Shown piece after piece: positions 40,279 to 47,709 of a stretch of 64,000 nt of DNA. The stretch is from FEN-1219 sp964503125. Its GTDB lineage: Bacteria > Pseudomonadota > Gammaproteobacteria > Steroidobacterales > Rariloculaceae. Both the position numbers and the translations under genes were made by a program. The stretch is from assembly GCA_964503125.1 (NCBI GenBank), contig CAZCZE010000052.1:1-64000 (forward strand), written 5' to 3'. Each line of letters begins with the position of its first letter. Position 1 is the first letter of the stretch. Under the pieces are notes generated by a model. The model searched no databases and was not told the origin of the DNA. It worked only from the letters and a program-made list of their open reading frames with translations.

Positions 40279-41775
40279 GTGGCGCTCGCGAGCGTCTTGA
40301 GCCGCGGCCAGGCTGGGCTCGACGCCTACGCCGTCACCGTCGAGGTGCACCTCGCGGGCGGCCTGCCGACGTTCGCGATCACGGGCCTGCCCGCCGCGGC
40401 CGTCCGCGAGAGCAAGGACCGCGTGCGCGCGGCGATCGCCACGTCGGGGTTCAAGGTCCCCGTGAGCCGCATCACCGTGCACTTGGGTCCCGCCGACATC
40501 CCGAAGCAGGGCGGCCGTTTCGATTTGGCCGTAGCGCTCGGCGTCATCATGGCCGAGCAGGACGCCGCCTGGCCCGTGGCCGGCATCGAGTTTCTCGGCG
40601 AGCTCGCCTTGAACGGCGAATTGCGGCCCATCAACGGCGCGCTGCCGGCGGTGCTCGCGGCGCTCGAGGCCGGCCACGCGCTCGTGCTGCCCGCGGGCAA
40701 CGCCGCCGAGGCCGCGTTGGTGCCGGGCGCCGAGGTCTACGCGGCCGCGCAGCTCCGCGACGTCGTGGCGCACGTCGCGGGCGGCGAGCGTTTGCCGCGC
40801 GTGGCGCCGAGCACCGAGCCGCTCGGGGCCGGCTCCGGGCCCGACCTCGCCGACGTCCGCGGCCAGGCGTTCGCGAAGCGCGCGCTCGTCGTCGCGGCGG
40901 CCGGCGGACACAACCTGCTCATGATCGGCCCGCCCGGCAGCGGCAAGAGCATGCTCGCCGAGCGGCTCGGCAGCCTGCTGCCGCCGCTGCGCCACGACGA
41001 GATGCTGCGCGTCGCGAGCATCGCTTCGGTCGCCGGCGAGCTGCGCTCGGCGCAGCCGACGCTCGCGCCGCCGTTTCGCGCGCCGCACCACACGACATCG
41101 GCGCAGGCGCTCGTCGGCGGCGGCACGCGGCCGCGGCCTGGCGAGGTGTCGCTCGCGCACCGCGGCGTGCTGTTTCTCGACGAGCTCCCGGAGTTCTCGC
41201 GCGGCGCGTTGGAAGCTCTGCGCGAGCCGCTCGAGAGCGGCGTCGCGCGCATCTCGCGCGTGCACGAGCAGCTCGCGTTCCCCGCGGAGTTCATGCTCGT
41301 GGGCGCCATGAACCCGTGCCCGTGCGGCTTTCGCGGCGACGGCACGGACCGGTGTCACTGCTCGCCCGGCAAGCTCGAGCACTACAGCGGCCGGATCTCG
41401 GGGCCGCTGCTCGATCGCTTCGATTTGCACATCGAGGTGCCGCGCGTGGCGTTCGACGACCTCGCGGAGCCCGCCGCGCGCGGCGAGTCGGGTGAGCTGC
41501 GCGCGCTCGTCGAACGTGCGCGCGGCGTGCAGCTCACGCGTGGCGGCCGCTTGAACGCCCGTCTCGACGCGCGCTCGTTGTGGCGCGTCGTGACGCTAGG
41601 CTCCGCCGAGCGCGCGCTGCTCAAGCGCGCCGCCGACCGCTGGCAGCTCAGCGCTCGGGGCTCGCTGCGCGTGCTCAAGGTGGCGCGCACGATCGCCGAT
41701 CTCGCGGGCAGCGAAGGCGTCGGCGCCGAGCACGTAGCCGAGGCGTTGCAGCTACGCTGCCGCGATCGCGCCTGA
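40279..41775 (+). CDS. comM: YifB/ComM family Mg-chelatase-like AAA ATPase
   Basis: A 498-residue helicase-type AAA protein; ComM homologues drive branch migration during natural transformation. N-terminal ChlI-like domain (AYAVTVEVHLAGGLPTFAIT, then GLPAAAVRESKDRVRAA). Walker A GPPGSGKSMLAERLG, Walker B LFLDELPEFSR, and the conserved NPCPCGFRGD with DRCHCSP forming a probable zinc site. GTG start at 40279. No other competence genes lie near except the CinA-type gene at 9.2 kb. Confidence 0.94.
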   Translation: MALASVLSRGQAGLDAYAVTVEVHLAGGLPTFAITGLPAAAVRESKDRVRAAIATSGFKVPVSRITVHLGPADIPKQGGRFDLAVALGVIMAEQDAAWPVAGIEFLGELALNGELRPINGALPAVLAALEAGHALVLPAGNAAEAALVPGAEVYAAAQLRDVVAHVAGGERLPRVAPSTEPLGAGSGPDLADVRGQAFAKRALVVAAAGGHNLLMIGPPGSGKSMLAERLGSLLPPLRHDEMLRVASIASVAGELRSAQPTLAPPFRAPHHTTSAQALVGGGTRPRPGEVSLAHRGVLFLDELPEFSRGALEALREPLESGVARISRVHEQLAFPAEFMLVGAMNPCPCGFRGDGTDRCHCSPGKLEHYSGRISGPLLDRFDLHIEVPRVAFDDLAEPAARGESGELRALVERARGVQLTRGGRLNARLDARSLWRVVTLGSAERALLKRAADRWQLSARGSLRVLKVARTIADLAGSEGVGAEHVAEALQLRCRDRA

Positions 41776-41806
41776 TACCGCGGCTCGATTCGGGCCGGTC
41801 GTCGGC

Positions 41807-41812
41807 TATAAT
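41807..41812 (+). promoter_or_regulatory. Candidate -10 box upstream of the cytochrome gene
   Basis: A perfect TATAAT lies 32 bases before the TTG start of the c-type cytochrome gene; TCGATT 16 bases upstream is a weak -35. Confidence 0.45.
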
Positions 41813-41844
41813 CCCGCCCGGCTTTCACGGCGCGGGAGAGGGCG

Positions 41845-42360
41845 TTGCGAGCGCAGGATTCACAGTTCTTCGACAGCTTCATGCTCGTCATCGGCATTCT
41901 CATGGGCGTAGCCGTGGGGTTGTTCTTCCTCGTGCGCGCGATCTCGATCGAGACCCAGGGCCTCTACATCACGGAAGACCCGACCGTGCAGGCCGAGATC
42001 AACGAGCGCATCCGGCCGGTCGGCCGCGTGCTGCTCTTGGGCGATGCCGAGCTCGCGGCCGCGGCGGCCGCCGCCGTCGCCACGCCGACGCCCGTCCACA
42101 CCGTGATGACGGGCCCGCAGGTCTATAACGCGGCCTGCATCGTCTGCCATCAGCCGCCCGGGGTGGGCGGCGCGCCGCCGGTCGGCGACATCGCGGCTTG
42201 GGCGCCGCGCATCGCGCAGGGCATGGACACGCTTTACCAGCACGCGGTGCTAGGGTTCCAAGGCCCGGCCGGGTTCATGCCGGCCAAGGGCGGGCGCGTG
42301 GATCTCCCGGACGACGAGATCAGGGCCGCCGTCGACTACCTCGTGGAGCAGTCGCGGTAA
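41845..42360 (+). CDS. Membrane-anchored c5-type cytochrome
   Basis: A 171-residue protein with one N-terminal membrane segment (about residues 11-30, MLVIGILMGVAVGLFFLVRA), a linker rich in Ala, and a C-terminal heme domain with YNAACIVCHQPPGVGGAPPV (CxxCH) and HAVLGFQGPAGFMPAKGG holding the axial Met. The heme domain faces the periplasm. TTG at 41845 follows GGGAGAGG. Such cytochromes pass electrons to oxidases; no oxidase is next to it. Confidence 0.88.
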   Translation: MRAQDSQFFDSFMLVIGILMGVAVGLFFLVRAISIETQGLYITEDPTVQAEINERIRPVGRVLLLGDAELAAAAAAAVATPTPVHTVMTGPQVYNAACIVCHQPPGVGGAPPVGDIAAWAPRIAQGMDTLYQHAVLGFQGPAGFMPAKGGRVDLPDDEIRAAVDYLVEQSR

Positions 42361-42602
42361 GCGCGATCACGATTCGCGAGGCCACGTCCGCACACGACAT
42401 CGACGTCGTCCGTGAGCTGTTTCGCGAGTACGAGCAAGCACTCGGCGTCGATCTCTGTTTCCAAGGATTCGCCGCCGAGAAGGAAGCGCACGCGTTGTAC
42501 GCGTCGCTGGGATTCCGCGAGTGCGGGCCGTACACCGCGAGCGCGGTACCGGGCACGCAGTTTCTCGAGTTGCGGCTGGTCCCGCCTACGTGGCCCTTGT
42601 AG
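42361..42602 (+). pseudogene. GNAT acetyltransferase remnant with internal deletion
   Basis: The frame reads SAITIREATSAHDIDVVREL, then FREYEQALGVDLCFQGFAAE, which is the N-terminus of a GNAT acetyltransferase. It jumps directly to KEAHALYASLGFRECGPYTA, the C-terminus. The central 70 or so residues with the acetyl-CoA loop (R/Q-x-x-G-x-G/A) are missing. There is also no ATG, GTG or TTG at the expected first codon (GTA). It lies immediately after the cytochrome gene and before tRNA-Arg, and most likely is a deletion remnant without activity. Confidence 0.75.
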
Positions 42603-42606
42603 ATAG

Positions 42607-42680
42607 CGCGCCCGGCGGGATTCGAACCCACGACCCTTGGCTTCGGAGGCCAATACTCTATCCAGCTGAGCTACGGGCGC
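42607..42680 (-). tRNA. tRNA-Arg (CCG)
   Basis: Full cloverleaf on the minus strand: acceptor GCGCCCG with CGGGCGC, D-arm GCTC...GAGT, anticodon stem TTGGC with GCCAA around loop CTCCGAA (anticodon CCG), T-arm GTGGG TTCGAAT CCCGC, discriminator G. The 3' CCA is not encoded (CTA follows). Confidence 0.95.
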
Positions 42681-42732
42681 GTGGCCGCAGTATATCGCGA
42701 GCCGCCGGCCGGCTGCCGGCGCACCGAGGGAC

Positions 42733-44856
42733 CTAGTCGCGCGACGGCAGCGCGAACACGTACAGCGCGTTGCCGTTCGCGGGGTGATGGATCTCGGGCG
42801 CGATCAACGACGGCACGACGCGCGGGCTGCCGCCGCCGACGCCCGTCGTCACGGCCACGTACTGCTTGCCGCCCACGCTGAACGTGATCGGGAAGCCCTG
42901 CACCGAGGTCGTGAGCCGCGTCTCCCAGAGCACCTCGCCCGTCGCGACGTCGACGGCTTTGAACTTGCGGTCGAGATCGCCGACGAACGCCACGCCGCCC
43001 TGCGTCGACAGCACGGCCGTCAGGAACGGCGCGCGCTGCTCGAGCGACCAGAGCTCCTCGAGCGTGCGCGTGTCGTAGGCCGCGAGCTTGCCGATGTTGC
43101 CGTCGGTGCCGGGCATCTCGAAGAAGCGCCGGTCGGCGCCCGCGCTGCCGCCGCCCGCGACGAGCTCGACTTGCTGCGGCCGGATCTCGATGCAGCTCTG
43201 GCTGAGCGGAATGATCAACCGCTGCGTGGGCGCGTGGTGCGTCATCGCCTGCCAGTTGTGGCCGCCTTCGGTGCTCGGGCAGCCCTGCACCCACTCGCCG
43301 ACCTTGTTGGCGACGATGTCCGGCCGATAGCGCGGCTCGCCCGTCTCGGGATCGATGCGGTCGAAGACGTTCTGGAACACCGTCTCCTGGTGGTCGATGA
43401 ACCGGCCGTCGCGGCGATCGAGCTTCCAGAGAATGCCGGGCTTGCCGATCGTGAACACGGCCCGCTCGCCGCCGACGTCGACGAGCACGCGCTCATAGAC
43501 CTCGTCGAGGTCCAGCGCTTCGCCGGGCGCGTGCTGGTAGAACCACTTCAAGCGCCCCGTGCCGGGATCGAGCGCAAGGGTTGCGCTCGTGTAGAGCGCG
43601 CGATCGAGCGCCGAGTTGCCGCGGCTCGCCGGCATCCACGGCTTCGCCTGCGCCACGCCCCAGTACGTGGTGTCGAGCTCGGGGTCGTAGCTGCCCGTGA
43701 TCCAGGTGTCGCCGCCGGCGCGGAACAGGTCCTGCACGTCGCCCCAGGTATCGCCGCCGGGCGTGCCCGTCGTCGCGACGGTGACGAACTTCCAGAGCTG
43801 CCGGCCGTCGGTCGCGTCGTAGGCGCTGATGAAGCACTTCTCGCGGCGGAACTGCGTGCAGTTGCCCATGCCCTGCAGCACTTTGCCGCCGATGACGATC
43901 GGGCCGCTCGAGGCCGCGAAGTTGCCCTCGGTGCGATCGCCGATGATCGTCTCCCAGGCGATCTGGCCGTCCGCGGCGCGGAGCGCCACGAGCCGCGCGT
44001 CGCTCGTGGCGATGAAGAGCTTGTCGTCGTAGATCGCGAGGCCGCGCATCGCGCCGCTCGCGACGAGCGGTCCCACGCGGTTCTCCCAGATGAGCTCACC
44101 CGTGGCCGCATCGAGCGCCTGGATGATGTTGCCCATGTTGTTGAGATAGAGCACGCCGTCGTGGACGACGGGCGCCGGCTCGTTCCAGCCGCCGTCGGTC
44201 ATGGCCCAGACCCATTCGAGACGGAGATCCGCGACGTTGTCGCGCGTGACCTGGCCGAGCTCGCTGTAGTTCCAGGCCTGATAGTTGCCGCGGATCATGA
44301 GCCAGTCGTCGGCCGGCAAGCGCTTGAGCATCGCGTCGGTCACGGGGCGGAAATTCGCGACGGCGCCCGCGACGCTGATGCCGGTGCGGCCGGCTGCGGC
44401 CGTGGGCCCCGCGGGCGCCGCGCTCGCGAGCGCGGCGCGGAACGCGTCGGTCATCGTGCCGTTCGCGACGCTGCCGACCGTCACGGCCGTCGTCGCCGTG
44501 AGCTCGCTCGCGCCCGCCGTCGCGCCGTTCGCCTGCAACAGGAACGCGGTCAGATTCACGTAGCTCTGCGCGCCGAGACTGCCGGGCGTCGCCGGCGGCG
44601 GCGGCATCGTAACGCCTAAGTACGCGATGAGATCCTGCGCCGTGCGGCCGCCCCAGGTGCGCATGAAATCCGGGCCGACGATCGGCCGCGCCTCGTTGGC
44701 GCCGCGCAGGTCGGGTAAGTGGCAGCCGGCGCAATTGGCGAGATACGACGAGCGCCCGGCCGCGGCTTGGCCCTCGGTGAACGGGCCGTCCTCCGCCCCC
44801 GCCCCGGCCGCGAGCGCCGCGCTCGCCAGCAGCAGCATTGCGCGGATGAACCTCAC
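42733..44856 (-). CDS. Cytochrome c-quinoprotein (PQQ) dehydrogenase, secreted
   Basis: About 707 residues. Signal peptide (FIRAMLLLASAALAAGAGA), then an N-terminal heme domain with YLANCAGCHLPDLRGANEAR (CxxCH) and GVTMPPPPATPG. From about residue 180 an eight-bladed PQQ propeller follows: DWLMIRGNYQAWNYSELGQV, GELIWENRV, SGPIVIGGKVLQGMGNC, YTSATLALDPGTGRLKWFYQ, GEVLWETRL. The heme domain precedes the propeller, opposite to classic quinohemoprotein alcohol dehydrogenases, and there is no vicinal Cys-Cys. GTG at 44856 overlaps the CHRD stop by 4 bases; TTG at 44868 is an alternative. Substrate probably an alcohol or aldehyde; unproven. Confidence 0.88.
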   Translation of the reverse strand: MRFIRAMLLLASAALAAGAGAEDGPFTEGQAAAGRSSYLANCAGCHLPDLRGANEARPIVGPDFMRTWGGRTAQDLIAYLGVTMPPPPATPGSLGAQSYVNLTAFLLQANGATAGASELTATTAVTVGSVANGTMTDAFRAALASAAPAGPTAAAGRTGISVAGAVANFRPVTDAMLKRLPADDWLMIRGNYQAWNYSELGQVTRDNVADLRLEWVWAMTDGGWNEPAPVVHDGVLYLNNMGNIIQALDAATGELIWENRVGPLVASGAMRGLAIYDDKLFIATSDARLVALRAADGQIAWETIIGDRTEGNFAASSGPIVIGGKVLQGMGNCTQFRREKCFISAYDATDGRQLWKFVTVATTGTPGGDTWGDVQDLFRAGGDTWITGSYDPELDTTYWGVAQAKPWMPASRGNSALDRALYTSATLALDPGTGRLKWFYQHAPGEALDLDEVYERVLVDVGGERAVFTIGKPGILWKLDRRDGRFIDHQETVFQNVFDRIDPETGEPRYRPDIVANKVGEWVQGCPSTEGGHNWQAMTHHAPTQRLIIPLSQSCIEIRPQQVELVAGGGSAGADRRFFEMPGTDGNIGKLAAYDTRTLEELWSLEQRAPFLTAVLSTQGGVAFVGDLDRKFKAVDVATGEVLWETRLTTSVQGFPITFSVGGKQYVAVTTGVGGGSPRVVPSLIAPEIHHPANGNALYVFALPSRD

Positions 44857-45308
44857 GGCAGCAGCCAACCCCAGAGGTTGCCGTCGGGCGCGGTGGCGCT
44901 ATGGATTTGCAGATAGATCCGGCCGCTGCGCAGCGCTTCGACCTGGCTCCCCGTGAGCGTGACCGTGGCCGCGAACTCGCCGCGCGGCGCCGCGGGCACG
45001 GTGACGTCGGCGATCGCTGGGCCGCGCACGCCCATGACCGGCCCTTGGTGCAGGCGCGCGACGGTCGCCGCGCCTTGGAGGCCAGCGAAGTTGCCGCGCA
45101 CCGTGAGCTGACTGCCCGCGAGCGCCGCCGTGGCCTCGCCCGCTCCCGTCGTGGCGGCCGCCGTCGACGCTTCGATCGGCACCGGGCGCAAGCGCACTTT
45201 GAAGTTGTTTTGCGCGGCGGCGTGGAGCGCGAACGCGGCGCCGATCAGCGTCGCGGCGCACCAGCCCATTCGACGCCGGGCGTGTCGCCCAAGAGCTCGC
45301 GAGACCAT
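44853..45308 (-). CDS. Secreted CHRD domain protein
   Basis: A 151-residue protein with a signal peptide (RRMGWCAATLIGAAFALHAA) and a CHRD domain (ATAALAGSQLTVRGNFAGLQ, then ARLHQGPVMGVRGP, LTGSQVEALRSGRIYLQIHS and APDGNLWGWLLP). CHRD domains in bacteria are secreted beta-rich modules of uncertain function. Its stop overlaps the start of the PQQ dehydrogenase gene, so the two are translated together and may act together outside the cytoplasm. Confidence 0.85.
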   Translation of the reverse strand: MVSRALGRHARRRMGWCAATLIGAAFALHAAAQNNFKVRLRPVPIEASTAAATTGAGEATAALAGSQLTVRGNFAGLQGAATVARLHQGPVMGVRGPAIADVTVPAAPRGEFAATVTLTGSQVEALRSGRIYLQIHSATAPDGNLWGWLLP

Positions 45309-45392
45309 GGCACCCCCCGAAACCGTCCGTTGTTGGACTTTAGCGGCGAACAGGATAGCCGCGCCAGGGCAACCGCCGTGGATGGCGGGGGT

Positions 45393-45419
45393 GCCGAAAA
45401 TGCAGGAGCAATTTTCGGC
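45393..45419 (-). terminator. Perfect hairpin after the 88-aa gene
   Basis: GCCGAAAAT (45393-45401) and ATTTTCGGC (45411-45419) pair perfectly around a 9-base loop, 9 bases after the stop of the gene at 45428-45694. There is no following T-run on the minus strand, so termination strength is uncertain. Confidence 0.5.
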
Positions 45420-45427
45420 CACGTCGC

Positions 45428-45694
45428 TCAGGAGTCGCCGGTCCGGCCGGTGCCCGCATGCCACAGGGACTCGAACTCGGCCTTCGTGACGTTGCTGTCG
45501 AGCATCGCGAGCGACAAGCGCGCGAGCCCGAACCAGCCCGGCCGCGCGTCGGTCGGCACGAGCTGGTGCGTGATCAGGCCGTCGTCGCCGATGCCGAGCT
45601 CGCGTTGCACCCAGCCGTCCTCGTCGACCTCCGTGTAGAGCGCGCCCGCGCGCAGCGTCGCTAGCTCCGCCGACGTCCATTTGAGATAGAACAT
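45428..45694 (-). CDS. Small soluble protein, 88 aa, unknown function
   Basis: Begins MFYLKWTSAELATLRAGALY and continues TEVDEDGWVQRELGIGDDGL, a pattern of short strands (YLKW, LYTEVDEDGW) that reminds me of DUF6881-type proteins, but I cannot confirm it. No signal peptide and no catalytic motif are visible. It is a monocistronic-looking gene between the CHRD gene and the RRM gene, followed by a perfect hairpin. Confidence 0.6.
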   Translation of the reverse strand: MFYLKWTSAELATLRAGALYTEVDEDGWVQRELGIGDDGLITHQLVPTDARPGWFGLARLSLAMLDSNVTKAEFESLWHAGTGRTGDS

Positions 45695-45878
45695 TTCTTT
45701 ATGTTGTTGTAGTTGTTCGGGCGATTATAGCGGTGCGCGGTCCGTGTCCGCGCCGGCGAGCGACATAACCCTTACGACGCGGTCTTCGGACAGAGGAGCG
45801 CGCGCGTACGCGGGCGCTCTCGCCTCGAACGAGAAACTCCAGTGCCGCCGTTCGGCGGTGCCGGCGCAAGGAGCGCGC

Positions 45879-46133
45879 TTAGCTGCGCTGCTCTTTGGGC
45901 CGTGCTTCGTTGATGCGCAGTGCGCGTCCGCCGACGTCTTTGCCGTTGAGCTGTGCGATGGCCGATTCGGCTTCATTCGCATTCGGCATCTCGACGAAGC
46001 CGAAGCCGCGTGAACGGCCCGACTCGCGGTCCATGAGAATCTTCACGGACGAAACCTCACCGAATGCACCGAAGGCCTCGCGAAGCTCGTCTTCGCTCAT
46101 GCCGTACGACAGATTGCCAACGTAGATATTCAT
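45879..46133 (-). CDS. RNA-recognition-motif (RRM) protein
   Basis: An 84-residue single RRM: RNP2 IYVGNLSY near the N-terminus and RNP1 SRGFGFVEM near residue 45, with ALRINEARPKEQRS as the tail. Bacterial single-RRM proteins bind RNA and are often cold- or stress-related. The ATG at 46133 is preceded by GGAG at about 9 bases; a GTG one codon earlier also exists. The 261 bp upstream hold a repeat cluster. It lacks the Gly-rich tail of cyanobacterial Rbp proteins. Confidence 0.92.
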   Translation of the reverse strand: MNIYVGNLSYGMSEDELREAFGAFGEVSSVKILMDRESGRSRGFGFVEMPNANEAESAIAQLNGKDVGGRALRINEARPKEQRS

Positions 46134-46284
46134 CACCGGGACTCCGCCGTTCGCAACACCCCCCGAAACGGCTCAACCAACGGCGTGAGGTTGAGCGCCG
46201 GCGCGGAAACTCTAGTACCGGCGCTCTTCTGGGGTCAATCCCGAGATTCTCCCGAGTTAGCGCGGATTCTCGGAGGCCGGATCG

Positions 46285-46391
46285 ACGCGGGCAGGGACGC
46301 GGGCAGGGATGCCCGCGGTAGAGCAACGCAGGAGCAGTTGCCGATAGCCCGCGGTAGAGCAACGCAGGGAGCAGTTGCCGAGCAGTTGCCG
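46285..46391. repeat. Cluster of partial tandem copies of the 44-bp double-hairpin repeat
   Basis: GACGCGGGCAGGGA and CGCGGGCAGGGA are followed by TGCCCGCGGTAGAGCAACGC, then GGAGCAGTTGCCG. The second half is repeated (CCCGCGGTAGAGCAACGC plus GGGAGCAGTTGCCG), and a last AGCAGTTGCCG follows. The units match the trpA copy closely. It lies between the RRM gene and the 3' end of the DUF6174-like gene, not inside a frame. Confidence 0.85.
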
Positions 46392-46394
46392 AGT

Positions 46395-46856
46395 CTAGAG
46401 GGCGGGCAGCGCAGTAACGGCGGTCAGCCGCAGATCGAGCTCGTCGCCGATGAAGTCGGGGTCGTAGTCGATGTAGATCTCGCGCGGATAGCCCAGCGTG
46501 GCGTCGTAAGCGGCCCGGACCGTCACGCCGCGCTCGAACGCCGCCTCGACCAAGCGGAACAGGCCGTCGACGGTCCAGTAGTAGTCGAAGTTCTTGTCGG
46601 CCGCCGGCACCTCGGTCGTGCTGCCGGCAGGCCGGTGGCGGACGCGGAACACGTCGCCGTCGCGCACGCTGACGATCGTCTCGGGCGGCGACTCGCGGTG
46701 GCACTCGCAGAATTTGTGGTAGCCGTATTCGTAGGCCGAAAGTCGCGCCCCTTGCCAGCGCGCGCGGGCCGCGTCGAGCTCGGCGTCGGCCGCGGCCGAT
46801 CCCGCGCCTAGGCAAAGCGCGCAGCCGGCGGCCAATGCAGTGACGATGCGGCGCAA
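46395..46856 (-). CDS. Secreted DUF6174-like protein
   Basis: A 153-residue protein from TTG at 46856 (AGGGG lies 6 bases upstream) with a signal peptide (LRRIVTALAAGCALCLGAGS). The body has SAYEYGYHKFCECHRESPPE, then VRDGDVFRVRH, DYYWTVDGLFRLVEAAFERG and YPREIYIDYDPDFIGDELDL. The final EIYIDYDPxxxDDEL-type block is characteristic of the DUF6174 family as I remember it. Function unknown, exported. It lies just after the DUF3012 lipoprotein gene and before the repeat cluster. Confidence 0.75.
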   Translation of the reverse strand: MRRIVTALAAGCALCLGAGSAAADAELDAARARWQGARLSAYEYGYHKFCECHRESPPETIVSVRDGDVFRVRHRPAGSTTEVPAADKNFDYYWTVDGLFRLVEAAFERGVTVRAAYDATLGYPREIYIDYDPDFIGDELDLRLTAVTALPAL

Positions 46857-46864
46857 GACGGCCC

Positions 46865-47035
46865 CTAGTTGAGCACGCAGCTGCGCGCGAACTCGAGCGC
46901 CTCGTTCGCGGTCCAGTCGCCGCGCGGCTTCTCGCGCATGTTCTCGCACCATCGCTCGGACCCGATCTCGGGCTCGCACGCCGCGAGCCACGTCACGACA
47001 CCGATCAACACCACCGCTCGCCACACGCTGCGCAT
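46865..47035 (-). CDS. DUF3012 lipoprotein, 56 aa
   Basis: Short frame from the ATG at 47035 to TAG at 46865. A lipoprotein signal peptide (VVLIGVVTWLAAC, lipobox LAAC with Cys20) is followed by the DUF3012 block: EIGSERWCENMREKPRGDW, then TANEALEFARSCVLN. All three Cys and the KPRGDWTANEA motif are kept. DUF3012 lipoproteins are widespread small outer-envelope proteins of unknown role in gammaproteobacteria. It precedes the DUF6174-like gene by 8 bp. Confidence 0.85.
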   Translation of the reverse strand: MRSVWRAVVLIGVVTWLAACEPEIGSERWCENMREKPRGDWTANEALEFARSCVLN

Positions 47036-47095
47036 CGTCGCTCCCCGAGGAAAGGTCAGGCGGCCATTCTAGTGCAGGCGCTTAAGGCCCGAAAT

Positions 47096-47455
47096 CTACG
47101 GCGCGCCCGACGCCACCGTGCGCCGGCCCGTGACCCAGAGGAGCACGGCGGCCAGCAACAACCCGAGATCGACCCAGCCGACCCACTTGAGCCAGTGATC
47201 GGTCGGTATGAGGAACGCGCCCACGGGGAAAAACGAGCCGAGGAAGAACAACGCCACGATCGCGCCGTGGCCGTGCGCCGCGGCGATGCCCGCAAACACG
47301 GCAAACGCGACGAGCAGCAGCGCCGTGACGATGCTGACGCCCGTGAGCGTGAGGCCGGCCGCAGGCACCCAGAGCGCCACGGCCCAGGCGCTCGCCAGCA
47401 GAGCCGCGCATACCATCCCTAAGGCCCGGCCGACCCAGTTCAACGTCCTTGCCAT
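47096..47455 (-). CDS. Four-span membrane protein, unknown function
   Basis: A 119-residue protein with about four hydrophobic segments: residues 10-32, 36-60, 64-82 and 92-108 (GRALGMVCAALLASAWAVAL, GVSIVTALLLVAFAVFAGI, AIVALFFLGSFFPVGAFLI, VDLGLLLAAVLLWV). It ends one base after the downstream neighbour starts; the upstream 71-aa gene stops one base before it. The two are probably cotranscribed. No family recognised. Confidence 0.7.
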   Translation of the reverse strand: MARTLNWVGRALGMVCAALLASAWAVALWVPAAGLTLTGVSIVTALLLVAFAVFAGIAAAHGHGAIVALFFLGSFFPVGAFLIPTDHWLKWVGWVDLGLLLAAVLLWVTGRRTVASGAP

Positions 47456-47456
47456 G

Positions 47457-47672
47457 CTAGAGCTTGCTCGAGGCGACCACGATGGCGGCGGCGAACAGCG
47501 TGAAGCCGATGCCGACTCCGAGGCCGGCGCCGATCAACGCGCCGATAAACACGTCGCCGAGCAGGAAGCCCGCGCCGGCGCCGAGCGCGGTGCCCCAAAG
47601 CAACCCCGCCGGGATCGCCACCGTGCCCCAGAGCGGGAAACCTTTCGGCCGAGCTTGCGTCTTGTCGTTCAC
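47457..47672 (-). CDS. Small glycine-zipper membrane protein, 71 aa
   Basis: After a charged start (MNDKTQARPKGFPLWG) two hydrophobic Gly-rich segments follow (VAIPAGLLWGTALGAGAGFL and IGALIGAGLGVGIGFTLFAA), typical of glycine-zipper proteins. One base separates its stop from the next gene. Function unknown. Confidence 0.65.
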   Translation of the reverse strand: MNDKTQARPKGFPLWGTVAIPAGLLWGTALGAGAGFLLGDVFIGALIGAGLGVGIGFTLFAAAIVVASSKL

Positions 47673-47709
47673 GGTGTCGCCACTCGCGCTGCGCCATGGG
47701 CCACGCTCT

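Noticed and set aside
42607..42680. tRNA-Arg as an attachment site of an integrated element
   Set aside because: No integrase gene, direct repeat of the tRNA 3' end, or mobile cargo is seen beside it; the neighbours look like core genes.
42784..44619. A 611-codon plus-strand frame opposite the PQQ dehydrogenase
   Set aside because: Arg/Ala/Asp-rich translation with no motif, fully covered by the dehydrogenase, whose heme and propeller motifs are clear.
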